The translations under genes and the position numbers were made by a program. Under the pieces are notes generated by a model. The model did no database searches and was not told where the DNA came from. It saw only the letters and a list, made by a program, of their open reading frames with translations. Positions 26,981 through 36,370 of a stretch of DNA of 64,000 bases are shown here, in pieces. This DNA is from Flavobacterium cupreum (GTDB lineage: Bacteria > Bacteroidota > Bacteroidia > Flavobacteriales > Flavobacteriaceae). The stretch spans positions 1 through 64,000 of the forward strand of contig NZ_QWDM01000019.1 of assembly GCF_003996965.1 (NCBI RefSeq), written 5' to 3'. Every line of letters begins with the position of its first letter. Positions within the stretch are counted from its first letter, which is position 1.

Positions 26981-28204
26981 CTATAATTCTGAAATTTCGA
27001 AATTCAGTTGTTTCAGATCCTCCCAGAAATCAGGATATGATTTGGAGACCACTTCGGCATTTTCGATTATAATGGGCACTTTTAAAGCTAAAGGCGCGAA
27101 GGCCATTGCCATACGGTGATCGTTGTAAGTTGCAATTTTTACATTGTGATTGATCTTATTGGAAGCCACCAGGGTCAGGCTATCGTTAGTCACTGAGATA
27201 TTGGCTCCTAATTTCGTCAACTCTATTCTTAACGCTTCCAGTCGGTCTGTTTCTTTAATTTTTAAAGTATGAAGCCCAGTCAAATGGCAGCCGATTTCCA
27301 AACCTAAACAAGTCACTACAATGGTTTGTGCAATGTCCGGTGTATTGTTTAATTCAAAATTTACATTTTCGAATTTAAAGTTCTCCTGTTTGACCAAAGT
27401 CATCTTATTGTCCTCAAATGTAGTCTGAACTCCTAATTTCTCATAAAGTGACACTAATTCAGAATCTCCCTGCAGACTGTTTTCTTTATAACTGCTCAAC
27501 GTTATTGAAGCTGTATCAGCCAAAGCTACCATACTAAAAAAGTATGATGCGGAACTCCAGTCTGATTCTACCACCATTTCTTTAGTCGCAACCTCAGCTT
27601 TTGGATAGACCTTGATTACGTTTCCTTCAAAACTGGTCTGAATCTCTAAATCATTCAATAAAGCCAAAGTCATTTTGATATACGGAACCGAAGTGATTTC
27701 GCCTTCTAAAGTCAGTTCCAATCCATTTTCGAGTTTTGAAGCTACTAATAAAAGTGCCGAAATATACTGACTGCTTACATTGGCCGCCAGAGTAACTTTT
27801 GAAGCCGTTACTTTTTTTCCTTTGATTCGTATTGGCGGATATCCTTCTTCTTTCTGATAGGAGATTTCAACACCTAATTGTGCCAAAGCTTCTGCCAAAA
27901 TCTTTATCGGGCGCTCCTGCATTCTGGATGAACCGGTCATTACAACTTCACGTCCTTCGTTTACAGCAAAATAAGCGGTTAAAAAACGCATTGCTGTTCC
28001 GGCATGATGAATATCTACGATTTCATCATTTCCAATCAGGGCTTTTTGCATTACTTCGCTGTCATCTGAGTTTGAAGTATTTGCTAAGGTGATATTTGGA
28101 AACAATGCTTTGAGCAATAATAAACGATTGGTTTCGCTTTTTGATCCTGTTACTGCAATTTGTCCTTGTAAATTATGTTTAGTGGTCTGAAGAAGTAAAT
28201 TCAT
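26981..28204 (-). CDS. aroA: 3-phosphoshikimate 1-carboxyvinyltransferase (EPSP synthase)
   Basis: 407 residues. It joins shikimate 3-phosphate and phosphoenolpyruvate, the step before chorismate synthase. Visible landmarks: VTGSKSETNRLLLLKAL near the N-terminus (substrate loop), the NAGTAMRFLTA-like HHAGTAMRFLTAYFA segment, QERPIKILAEAL, and the C-terminal KIKETDRLEALRIELTKLGA and YNDHRMAMAFAPLA segments. The start follows a 134-base repeat-like spacer after the MazG-like gene; co-transcription with it is possible. Confidence 0.95.
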   Translation of the reverse strand: MNLLLQTTKHNLQGQIAVTGSKSETNRLLLLKALFPNITLANTSNSDDSEVMQKALIGNDEIVDIHHAGTAMRFLTAYFAVNEGREVVMTGSSRMQERPIKILAEALAQLGVEISYQKEEGYPPIRIKGKKVTASKVTLAANVSSQYISALLLVASKLENGLELTLEGEITSVPYIKMTLALLNDLEIQTSFEGNVIKVYPKAEVATKEMVVESDWSSASYFFSMVALADTASITLSSYKENSLQGDSELVSLYEKLGVQTTFEDNKMTLVKQENFKFENVNFELNNTPDIAQTIVVTCLGLEIGCHLTGLHTLKIKETDRLEALRIELTKLGANISVTNDSLTLVASNKINHNVKIATYNDHRMAMAFAPLALKVPIIIENAEVVSKSYPDFWEDLKQLNFEISEL

Positions 28205-28338
28205 TATTTTAATTGTAAGTTGTAAATTATGAATTACGCAGGATTAGAAACGCAATTCAGTCCCGCAATTTACCACTCCCCGTTCATAATTCAAAATTCA
28301 GAACTCATAATTCAAAGGTTATGAGTGATATTTCACAA

Positions 28339-28665
28339 TTATTTTAATTTATCGTTGTTTTTGTGACGGTCTTTATCCCTAACTGATTTTAAATCCATTT
28401 TTTTATCGAAAGCCGCCTGTAAATCAATTCCGGTCTGATTGGCCAGACACAGAACTACAAACACAACATCGGCCAGTTCTTCTCCTAAATCCTTGTTTTT
28501 ATCGCTTTCTTTTTCGGATTGTTCGCCATAGCGTCTGGCAATAATGCGGGCCACTTCACCCACTTCTTCGGTGAGTTGCGCCATATTTGTAAGTTCATTA
28601 AAATAACGGACTCCGTGTTCTTTTATCCAGTTATCTACGTCTAATTGTGCGTTTTTCAAATCCAT
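28339..28665 (-). CDS. MazG-like nucleotide pyrophosphohydrolase
   Basis: 108 residues, single-domain MazG-like fold. The metal-binding acidic set is visible in LTEEVGEVARIIARRYGEQ and DLGEELADVVFVVLCLANQT (ExxE followed by ExxD). These enzymes hydrolyse NTPs or dNTPs to monophosphates and clean non-canonical nucleotides. It begins 2 bases after the stop of the DUF3857 gene, indicating the same transcript. Confidence 0.88.
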   Translation of the reverse strand: MDLKNAQLDVDNWIKEHGVRYFNELTNMAQLTEEVGEVARIIARRYGEQSEKESDKNKDLGEELADVVFVVLCLANQTGIDLQAAFDKKMDLKSVRDKDRHKNNDKLK

Positions 28666-28667
28666 CT

Positions 28668-30659
28668 TTATATTTTTTTAAGAACAATTTTTTCATTTTG
28701 GCTCACGATCATCTTCTGGAACAGTTCTTTCAATCCACTATACTGATCTGCTGCAAAAATACTATTGTTGATTTCTTTTGAACTGCTTATCTGAATTTTG
28801 TTTCCCTGACTGGCAATATTTAAAAAATAAACAAGGTCTTTGCTTTCAGATACAATTCTAACCGGTGTAGGCAGTGATTCTATCGTATAACCTTCCGGAA
28901 TTTCCAGACTTAGATTGAATTTTTCCTGAGCCGGATAGCCAAAACAAACTGGCATCTGCCTAATTTCCTGGTTAAATGGATTCTTAGTTCTGGTAAAAAA
29001 CAATAACGGATTGATGAAAATTCTGTCCCCGATAATCTCTATCCTGTTAGTTGAAACTAAAGAGAACACTTCGACAACCGGTTCCGAAGAATTTGCTTTT
29101 TTATTCTCTGCTGTATAATTTGAAATTTTAATATCCCCAAATTGTTCCTCTAATTTTTCAAGATAATTTTCCTGACTCTTATTGGCATTTTCTGTTCTAA
29201 AAACAAATGCGTTATAATCTGTTCTTTGCACTTTAACTTTACCTTCGATTTTGCCCTGATGATCGATTTTAGCCAGAACATTCCAAACCTCCTTTGATGT
29301 TGTAGTGGGTACGAGGTTTATTTCCTTCGAAGTTCCGTCATTTTTAATCAGTCTTCCTTTCCAGTTCAGGACATTCAACGGCAAAATTCCCGGGATGGTA
29401 AATTTATTAGAAGCATCTAATAAAATTTGATTCCCATCGATTTCAGCCGCCGCAATTACATAATTGAAACCTGTTCTTGTGGGATAGACCGGAACCCCAT
29501 TTCCTGTTGTACTGACCAAAACCGGGTTCGCTTCTATTCCTGCCAGCTTCAGCATACTGATTAAAATAAAATTGATTTCTGCTACATTTCCGGTTTGATC
29601 GGCATAGGCTTTTACTACGCCTTTTTCTGTATAATAATCATTCTTTTCATTCCAGTTCATTTTATTCTGAACGAATTTAAAAATGATTTTTAATTTTTCA
29701 TTTTGTGATTCTACATTAGCCAATATTCGTCTGACATCTTCTAATAAAAAGCTCCTTTCACTGAGCTCTTTTCCAAAATCTTTATCTTTAAAAATAGTAG
29801 TGGCAACGCCTTCCCATGTCATCGCATAATCTTTTACGGGCTGATCTGGATACCGGATTCTTTCTAATTCATGCTGAATTGAACCTTTGTAATTGTCCAT
29901 ATTATCGACATATGGTTCGTTTGTCAAAGCAGGAATATCTTTTCCTGTGTAAAAAGAGCTAATTTGCCGGTATGAAATTGATGAAGAGTGATTATACTGA
30001 TCCTCAAAACTTTGGGTTTTATCCGTGAATTTTGAATCTGTTTCAATTTTATAACTCCCTATCGCAATGGTTTTATAAATATAGTATTCCGGAATATCTG
30101 TTTTATATTCAAAATAATTTACAGGAATCTCATATTGAAAATCAAAATCCGGCAATTTTACAATATTCTCCGATTTCAGAATGTACTTGTATTCAATAAC
30201 AGAGCCCACTTTTACGTTGGGCATTGTGATCAATTTCTCATTCCAGAATTTGTTGACTTTTTTCCTGAAAGTTCCCTGATTGTCTAACTTTGTTTTTACA
30301 ATTGCCCCGTTTTCCAGATTGTATGTTATCGCATTTGAAAACTCTAAACGATCTTCCCCCAATGTTTCATACCCAATATAAAACCGCACTTTCTGATCGG
30401 CCCACTTTAAGCCTTCTTTTTTATAAATTTTGATCTTAAATTCATAAACATGAATGGCAACGAATCCTTTGTCCTTATTGTAAGTGAAAGATGTCTTTGC
30501 CTTTTTAAACAAAATGGCAGCCGGTGCGGTGGTATCTTTTGGATTCGATTTTTCTTTTAATTCTGCAATAGTCACTTTCCCCAGTTCATAACTTTGAGCT
30601 GTGCTTTTTGAAAATCCAAAAAATAAAAAAGTAATTATTAAGAAACTGCGAAATCTCAT
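28668..30659 (-). CDS. DUF3857/transglutaminase-like protein 1, catalytic-position Cys replaced by Val
   Basis: 663 residues. Signal peptide (about 1-22), DUF3857 domain (about 60-260), transglutaminase-like domain (about 300-420) and C-terminal DUF2569-like region. In paralog 2 the catalytic Cys reads TGNCADIN; here the same motif is TGNVAEIN with V359 (codon at 29583-29585), so the thiol is lost. The His position reads Asn in FNYVIAA, as in paralog 2. A TAATG one-base overlap joins it to the preceding gene. Probably a non-catalytic family member; role unknown. Confidence 0.82.
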   Translation of the reverse strand: MRFRSFLIITFLFFGFSKSTAQSYELGKVTIAELKEKSNPKDTTAPAAILFKKAKTSFTYNKDKGFVAIHVYEFKIKIYKKEGLKWADQKVRFYIGYETLGEDRLEFSNAITYNLENGAIVKTKLDNQGTFRKKVNKFWNEKLITMPNVKVGSVIEYKYILKSENIVKLPDFDFQYEIPVNYFEYKTDIPEYYIYKTIAIGSYKIETDSKFTDKTQSFEDQYNHSSSISYRQISSFYTGKDIPALTNEPYVDNMDNYKGSIQHELERIRYPDQPVKDYAMTWEGVATTIFKDKDFGKELSERSFLLEDVRRILANVESQNEKLKIIFKFVQNKMNWNEKNDYYTEKGVVKAYADQTGNVAEINFILISMLKLAGIEANPVLVSTTGNGVPVYPTRTGFNYVIAAAEIDGNQILLDASNKFTIPGILPLNVLNWKGRLIKNDGTSKEINLVPTTTSKEVWNVLAKIDHQGKIEGKVKVQRTDYNAFVFRTENANKSQENYLEKLEEQFGDIKISNYTAENKKANSSEPVVEVFSLVSTNRIEIIGDRIFINPLLFFTRTKNPFNQEIRQMPVCFGYPAQEKFNLSLEIPEGYTIESLPTPVRIVSESKDLVYFLNIASQGNKIQISSSKEINNSIFAADQYSGLKELFQKMIVSQNEKIVLKKI

Positions 30660-32674
30660 TATATTCTTTTTAAAACTATTTTTTCAGTTTCTTTAGCAAT
30701 CATTTTTTGATAGTATTCTTTTAGCATTTCATATTTTTCAACAGAAACAATTGCTTCGTTTATCTGATGAAGAATAGATAATTGCAGTGAATTTCCGCTT
30801 TCAGCAATGTTAAATTTAAACGTTCCCAAATTATCTTCCATGGCTAATATTGCCGGAGCAGGCAATGTTTCTACAGCAAACCCTTCAGGAATTTTAATGG
30901 TAATATTGAATCTGTCTGTAAACGGGAATCCGAAATCCACCGGATATTCGCGGACTTCCTGCTTGAAGGAATTTTCAGTGTTTGTGTAGAACAACATTGG
31001 ATTGATGTAGATTTTACCTCCAATTACTTCCGCTAAATTGTCTCCTTTAAAAGAATAACTTTCTATCGTTGGCAGTAAAATTTCTTTTTCGTTTGTTCTG
31101 CTGTACTCGCTAATTTCTATTTTATTATTATCGTTTTCAAGTTTTTCAAGATATACATCTTCTTTAACTCCATCTACCTCATTTCTGTAAGACATGGCAT
31201 TATAGTCTGTATATTGTCTTCTTACCTTTCCATTTACTTTACCTTCGGCATCAATTTCATAATTGATAAAAACATTATCATTGGATGCTTTTTTAGGCAT
31301 TAAATCGATCGCTTCAGAAGTTCCGTTCTTACGGATCAGTCTTCCCTGCCAGTTCAATGCTCTGAAAGGCAGAATATTAGGCGATGAATATTTACTTGTG
31401 GCATCCAATAAAATAATTCCATTTGGCGTTTCTACGGCAGCAATCACATAATTGAACGCTGTTCGGTTAGGAAATAAAGCAATCCCGTTAGAACGTGTAC
31501 TTACTAAAACCGGATTGGCAGTAAGTCCTGCGTTACGCAGCATCGCAGTTAACATCAAATTGATATCAGCACAATTTCCTGTTTTTTCCTTATAAGCTTT
31601 ACGTACTCCTACATCACAGCCATAACTGCTGTTACCATCCCATTTAACGGTAGATTTTACATAGTTTAAAACAGTCAGTATTATTTCATCAGTGTTTGTA
31701 ATTCCGGTCAGAAGCTTTTTTAAATCATCCTCAAAATAACCGGTTTTATTCAGTTCCGGTCCAAAATCATCATAATCGTAAATTGTTTTCACCACAGAAT
31801 TCCAATCTGAAGAATAGGATTTAACAGGTGTATTTGGCCATTTGACAGCAGACAGTTCAAAAGACAGGCTCGAGGTATAATTATCGATATTATTTACAAA
31901 AGATTCGTCTTTTATTGCTGGCAAATCTTCAATAGAATAGGTTGTTTTAACTTCAAAATAATCTGTTTTGTCCGTCGAGAAACTAGTCTGGGTTACTCTG
32001 CCCTCGCTTCGTTCTTTCGTTGTCGATATGATTGTTTTTGACTTGGTCTCAACCGTTTTCTTAGGAAAAATATATCCTTTTTGCATTACGTTATACACAT
32101 AATACTCGGGAATAGAAGTTGAAAATTCTGATTTATTTACCGGAATACTATATTGAAATCTCCAGTCTCTCATCCAGCTCACAAAAGGAGCTCTTATCGT
32201 ATACTTGAATTCAATAACAGAACCTTCTTTTACATTCGGCAATGAGATTTTCTTTCTTCCGTAGAACTTACTTACCGGCTCATCAAATATCCCGTCACTT
32301 TTCAGTTTTGTTTTTTCGACTTTCCCGCCCACTAAGTTAAATGTACTCGCATCTGATATCTGAACACTTTCTTTTGAGTTTCCTGAAATGGAATAACCGA
32401 TAGTCTGATTCGCAAATTCATACCCTCCTTTTTTATATATTTTGATACGCGTTTCAACTTCAGTGGTTAAAACAAAACCGTTAATTTCATTATAATCAAA
32501 ATAGGAAATTCCTTTTTTGTATAAAACAGCAGCAACTGCAGCGGTATCTTTAGGATGTTTTTTTTCCTCTAATTCGGCAACTGAAACTTTTCCAAGTTTA
32601 AATTCCTGAGCGGTAAGCTGAAGAAAGGAAAAAAGGAAAAAGAATAAAATAATTGGTAGTTGTTTGATTTTCAT
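30659..32674 (-). CDS. DUF3857/transglutaminase-like protein 2
   Basis: 671 residues, paralog of its two neighbours. Signal peptide (about 1-22), DUF3857 domain, then a transglutaminase-like core with C368 in KTGNCADINLML, the expected nucleophile. The His position is Asn (FNYVIAAVE) and the Asp sits in LLDATSKY. The third gene in line starts at its stop with a one-base overlap. Function unproven; likely periplasmic. Confidence 0.85.
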   Translation of the reverse strand: MKIKQLPIILFFFLFSFLQLTAQEFKLGKVSVAELEEKKHPKDTAAVAAVLYKKGISYFDYNEINGFVLTTEVETRIKIYKKGGYEFANQTIGYSISGNSKESVQISDASTFNLVGGKVEKTKLKSDGIFDEPVSKFYGRKKISLPNVKEGSVIEFKYTIRAPFVSWMRDWRFQYSIPVNKSEFSTSIPEYYVYNVMQKGYIFPKKTVETKSKTIISTTKERSEGRVTQTSFSTDKTDYFEVKTTYSIEDLPAIKDESFVNNIDNYTSSLSFELSAVKWPNTPVKSYSSDWNSVVKTIYDYDDFGPELNKTGYFEDDLKKLLTGITNTDEIILTVLNYVKSTVKWDGNSSYGCDVGVRKAYKEKTGNCADINLMLTAMLRNAGLTANPVLVSTRSNGIALFPNRTAFNYVIAAVETPNGIILLDATSKYSSPNILPFRALNWQGRLIRKNGTSEAIDLMPKKASNDNVFINYEIDAEGKVNGKVRRQYTDYNAMSYRNEVDGVKEDVYLEKLENDNNKIEISEYSRTNEKEILLPTIESYSFKGDNLAEVIGGKIYINPMLFYTNTENSFKQEVREYPVDFGFPFTDRFNITIKIPEGFAVETLPAPAILAMEDNLGTFKFNIAESGNSLQLSILHQINEAIVSVEKYEMLKEYYQKMIAKETEKIVLKRI

Positions 32675-32682
32675 TCGTTTGA

Positions 32683-34590
32683 TTAATTCTTTGTTAATAT
32701 AATTTTGGCGTTATCATTTTTTGAGACCTGTTCCATGAAGAGACGGTATTCATCGTATTCTTTATTCGAATATTTTCCTTTATTTAAAAGCATCGAACGC
32801 TTGTAAGTCAGTTTGTTGTTTTCTTTTTTGATGACTTCGGTTTTGTATTCCCCAAACTTTCCTTTCAATTCGAAATTTGCCGGAAGAAACTCCACAGTAA
32901 AACCTGCCGGAAGATTGATTTCGATTTCATCAGAATCCAGATAGCCGCGCTGAATCTGAAACGGATTTTTTCTGTTTCGGATTCGTTTTACGTTTCCATT
33001 GCTCCTATTGAATGCATCAACAGCAAAGATCATTTTATTGGCAGAAATGGTCGCATAATTTATGGCACTGATTTCAACATTCTCCGTAAAACGAATATTT
33101 TCCTTATCGTTTGTAAAAGTTATTTTTCCTAATTTCAAATTATTGATATTGTCCCAGTATTCTTTGTAATGTGCTTCTTTTTCCGTGGGCTGTAAATGCT
33201 CCACTCTTGCTTTTGAGTTATATTGGGATCCGCCGGACACTATTGAGACTGAGCCCGAAAAATTACCATTTTCATCTATCGTATAGTGACCTTTATCGGT
33301 TTGGTCATTGCCTTTATCTTCGTATATTTTAGTTCGTACAATTACACCGCCTTCGGGCTTTACCACCAAAACATCACGGTCATCTGTAAATGTACCCTGA
33401 TAACCAAAAGGATCGTCCTGGCTCGTACATTCAAGCCATGTGTAATTATCCCCTGTCGGAATTGCCAATATCATGTGGTTTCCCTGCATCGAAACAAAAT
33501 CAGACTGGATATTTCTTTTATAGGTATCACCATATAAGATCGTATTATAGGAAGGAACATCGACAGCTTCCAGAAGGGCTTTTGTATAATTGGTCAGGGC
33601 TTTACAATCACCATACCCTAAACGGTCCACATCGGTAGCAAGCATTGGTTTCCAACCGCCGATACCAATCGCAATATTGACATATCTTGATTTTTTCTGT
33701 ACATAATCATAAATGATTTTTGCCTTTTTAACGGGATCTTTTTCATTACCAACAAGGGCTTTTATTTTTGTTTTCGTCTCTTCCGGCAAAACAGTAGTTC
33801 CGGTTAGAATTTTATCACCGTACCATTTGCCAAATGCTTCCCATGTTTTTGCTGTTCCATCTACACCTTCCAGATGAAAATTTTCCAGCCCCATCATTAC
33901 CCTTGGAAAAAGATCGGAGGAAGAAGGGCTGTAATCTTCCGGTTTCTGCGCTAAAATGTTAGTTCCTACATAAGACAGTTTTGTATCCGTATCTATCGTT
34001 TTTTTGATGTTCAGGTCTGCAAACTGAAATTCTTTCTTTTTAAATCCGAGGTTATTCGGGTAAGTAACATTCAGAATACATTTTTCGATGCTTACATTAT
34101 AACCGCTCAAAAAGTACCATTGTGGTATAAAGGCCGTATTTGAGGTTTGTATTTCACTGGTATAAACCACCGTAAACGGATAGGATATTGGCGTATATTC
34201 CAGGAAAACCACCCGACTGTCTGAAAAAAGAGTGCTTCCTCCTACCGTGCTTTGATCCTTAAAATCTTTTCTTTTGATTTTTTTAAGTTCCTTACCAAAA
34301 GCATCATAAACTACAGCTTCAATATTTTTTACAGAAGTAGTTTTATCGTAGTTCTGATAAGCATCAATGTCGCTTAGTCCTTTCTCATTAAAAACAGATA
34401 CGATTCTTTGCGTTTTAATGTTCATGCTGCGTTGCGATTCAATGGTAATATCCATCTGATCTAATCGAACAACTGCATCCGCATTTTCTTTGAGACTGTC
34501 AGAAATAGAAATGGTAGTATATTCAGTCTTTTGAGCAAAAGAAATGAACGTAAATAAGAAAAAAAACAACGCGCAATATGGCTTTTTCAT
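32683..34590 (-). CDS. DUF3857/transglutaminase-like protein 3
   Basis: 635 residues from the ATG at 34590, which opens a signal peptide (MKKPYCALFFFLFTFISFAQ); an upstream ATG at 34620 lies before the -7 box and is rejected. The transglutaminase core has GYGDCKALTNYTKALL (Cys) and a His in GNHMILAIP. It is more divergent from the other two than they are from each other. First gene of the unit DUF3857-DUF3857-DUF3857-MazG-like; 8 bases separate it from the next. Confidence 0.85.
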   Translation of the reverse strand: MKKPYCALFFFLFTFISFAQKTEYTTISISDSLKENADAVVRLDQMDITIESQRSMNIKTQRIVSVFNEKGLSDIDAYQNYDKTTSVKNIEAVVYDAFGKELKKIKRKDFKDQSTVGGSTLFSDSRVVFLEYTPISYPFTVVYTSEIQTSNTAFIPQWYFLSGYNVSIEKCILNVTYPNNLGFKKKEFQFADLNIKKTIDTDTKLSYVGTNILAQKPEDYSPSSSDLFPRVMMGLENFHLEGVDGTAKTWEAFGKWYGDKILTGTTVLPEETKTKIKALVGNEKDPVKKAKIIYDYVQKKSRYVNIAIGIGGWKPMLATDVDRLGYGDCKALTNYTKALLEAVDVPSYNTILYGDTYKRNIQSDFVSMQGNHMILAIPTGDNYTWLECTSQDDPFGYQGTFTDDRDVLVVKPEGGVIVRTKIYEDKGNDQTDKGHYTIDENGNFSGSVSIVSGGSQYNSKARVEHLQPTEKEAHYKEYWDNINNLKLGKITFTNDKENIRFTENVEISAINYATISANKMIFAVDAFNRSNGNVKRIRNRKNPFQIQRGYLDSDEIEINLPAGFTVEFLPANFELKGKFGEYKTEVIKKENNKLTYKRSMLLNKGKYSNKEYDEYRLFMEQVSKNDNAKIILTKN

Positions 34591-34606
34591 TAACAGGGAA
34601 TTTCGC

Positions 34607-34614
34607 CAAATATA
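34607..34614 (-). promoter_or_regulatory. Candidate -7 box (TATATTTG) for the DUF3857 cluster
   Basis: Minus-strand TATATTTG 17 bases before the ATG at 34590. It supports that start over the one at 34620. A -33 TTG is not obvious. Confidence 0.45.
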
Positions 34615-34653
34615 TAGCATTTTTAGAAATCCTTAACATATCTTTAAGAATAT

Positions 34654-35106
34654 TTATTCTCTGTTTTTGCTGTCTATTAAAATGGTAACGGGACCGTCAT
34701 TTAAAAGCCTGACTTTCATATCTGCACCAAAGATTCCTGACTGTATTTTTTTATTAAACTCCTTCTCCAGAGTCGTTATAAACTGCTCATATATCGGAAT
34801 AGCAAATTCAGGTTTTGCCGCTTTTATGTAAGAAGGACGGTTGCCTTTTTTGGTAGCTGCATGCAAGGTAAACTGACTTACAACAATAATTTCGCCATCG
34901 ATATCCTCAACAGAACAATTCATGACCTCATTTTCATCACCGAAAATCCTCATTTTTATGATTTTCCCAACCAGCCAGTCGATGTCTTCCTGCGTATCGG
35001 CGTCTTCTATTCCGACTAAAACCAATAACCCTTTTTGAATATCAGCTGTTTTATTTCCATCAACTGTGACTGATGCTTCTGAAACTCTTTGAAGAACAAC
35101 TCTCAT
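34654..35106 (-). CDS. dtd: D-aminoacyl-tRNA deacylase
   Basis: 150 residues, typical DTD length. It removes D-amino acids wrongly attached to tRNA. Family signatures: MRVVLQRVSEASVTVDG at the start, SQFTLHAATKKGNRPSY near residue 80 (SQxTL motif) and NDGPVTILIDS at the end (GP motif). It follows rsgA by 145 bases that contain a GCCACAGATTACACGGATT repeat. Confidence 0.95.
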   Translation of the reverse strand: MRVVLQRVSEASVTVDGNKTADIQKGLLVLVGIEDADTQEDIDWLVGKIIKMRIFGDENEVMNCSVEDIDGEIIVVSQFTLHAATKKGNRPSYIKAAKPEFAIPIYEQFITTLEKEFNKKIQSGIFGADMKVRLLNDGPVTILIDSKNRE

Positions 35107-35128
35107 ATTTTTTCTAATAATGTGATTT

Positions 35129-35187
35129 TGCCACAGATTACACGGATTAAAAAGATTTTAAATTCCAGTTAGATGCACTGCTGTGCA
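35129..35187. repeat. Dispersed GCCACRRATTWCACGRATT-type repeat
   Basis: TTTTGCCACAGATTACACGG begins at 35129 and resembles TTTTGCCACGAATTTCACGA at 57951, upstream of aspartate kinase. The same spacer contains the palindrome AGATGCACTGCTGTGCATCT at 35168-35187. Non-coding; role unknown. Confidence 0.5.
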
Positions 35188-35251
35188 TCTCTACAATCAA
35201 ATATTGTTTTTTTGGAATTTGGAATTTGAATATTAGAATTTAAAAAAATTC

Positions 35252-36229
35252 TTATTTCCTCAATTCATCACTTGCTTTTCGGTCTTCGTCATAAGAATCG
35301 GTACGATAATTTTCATCATCGCCCTCGAGGATTTTTAAATAACTGTTGTAACGGGACCAGGCGATCTCGTCTTTTTCCAGTGCCGCTTTTATGGCGCAAT
35401 GCGGTTCTTCCTTATGCAGACAGTTATTGAACTTGCATTGGTCTTTTAATTTAAAGAACTCAGGGAAATATCCACTGATTTCTTCTTTTTCCATGTCTAC
35501 AATCCCAAAACCTTTAATTCCGGGTGTATCAATGATTTTGGCATTAAAAGACAAATCGTACATCTCCGCAAAAGTGGTCGTGTGCTGCCCTTGTTTACTG
35601 GCTTCAGAAATGGTTTTGGTTTTAAGATGCAGGGAAGGTTCCATCGCATTGACCAGAGTGGATTTTCCGACACCGGAATGTCCTGAAAACATACTTACCT
35701 TGCCGATCATCATTTCTTTTAATTCCTCAACCCCTTTCATTTCTGTAGAAGAAACACGAAGGCATTTGTAGCCAATTTGCTGATACACGTATTGCATGTA
35801 CAACTGATCTTCCAGCGTTGGTTCGTCAAAAGTATCTATTTTATTAAAAACCAGAATCGTTTCAATATTGTACGCTTCGGCAGTTACCAGAAAACGGTCT
35901 ATAAAATTAAAGGTTGTGGGCGGATTATTAATGGTAATCAATAAAAACACACGATCAATATTCGACGCAATAATATGCATCTGATGCGATAAATTAACCG
36001 ATTTACGAACGATGTAATTCTTTCTTTCGTGAATATTAAAAATCGTTCCCGTTACGGCATCAGAAGTTTCTTCGAGTTCATAATCGACAATATCGCCTAC
36101 AGCAATAGGATTGGTACTTTTGATCCCTTTCATCCTGAACTTTCCTTTCATACGGCATTCTATAAAATCGCCTTTTTCAGATTTTACGGTGTACCAGCTT
36201 CCTGTAGATTTATAAACGAGTCCTGTCAT
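35252..36229 (-). CDS. rsgA: Ribosome small subunit-dependent GTPase A
   Basis: 325 residues. A circularly permuted GTPase that releases maturation factors from the 30S subunit. The N-terminal OB fold (GDIVDYELEE), G4 (VFNKID), G1 GHSGVGKSTLVNAM near residue 179-192, and G3 DTPGIKGFG are all visible, with a C-terminal zinc motif KFNNCLHKEEPHC. It has a good promoter (TAATTTTG with TTG upstream) and is the first gene of a probable rsgA-dtd unit. Confidence 0.96.
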   Translation of the reverse strand: MTGLVYKSTGSWYTVKSEKGDFIECRMKGKFRMKGIKSTNPIAVGDIVDYELEETSDAVTGTIFNIHERKNYIVRKSVNLSHQMHIIASNIDRVFLLITINNPPTTFNFIDRFLVTAEAYNIETILVFNKIDTFDEPTLEDQLYMQYVYQQIGYKCLRVSSTEMKGVEELKEMMIGKVSMFSGHSGVGKSTLVNAMEPSLHLKTKTISEASKQGQHTTTFAEMYDLSFNAKIIDTPGIKGFGIVDMEKEEISGYFPEFFKLKDQCKFNNCLHKEEPHCAIKAALEKDEIAWSRYNSYLKILEGDDENYRTDSYDEDRKASDELRK

Positions 36230-36294
36230 TCAAATTGTAGATTTCAGATTTTAGATTTTAGATGTATTCTTAAAAACTAAAAAATATTAAAAGG

Positions 36295-36326
36295 CAAAAT
36301 TACGTTTTTAGAATTGAACAACGCAA
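36295..36326 (-). promoter_or_regulatory. Bacteroidota-type promoter of rsgA
   Basis: Minus strand: TTG at 36326-36324, 21 bases, TAATTTTG at 36302-36295. Both elements and spacing fit. The leader would be about 60 bases and contains TTTAGAT-like repeats at 36238-36262. Confidence 0.55.
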
Positions 36327-36370
36327 CTTCGCCTTTTAAAATTAAAAAACACCTCTTAAAATGGGCTCAT

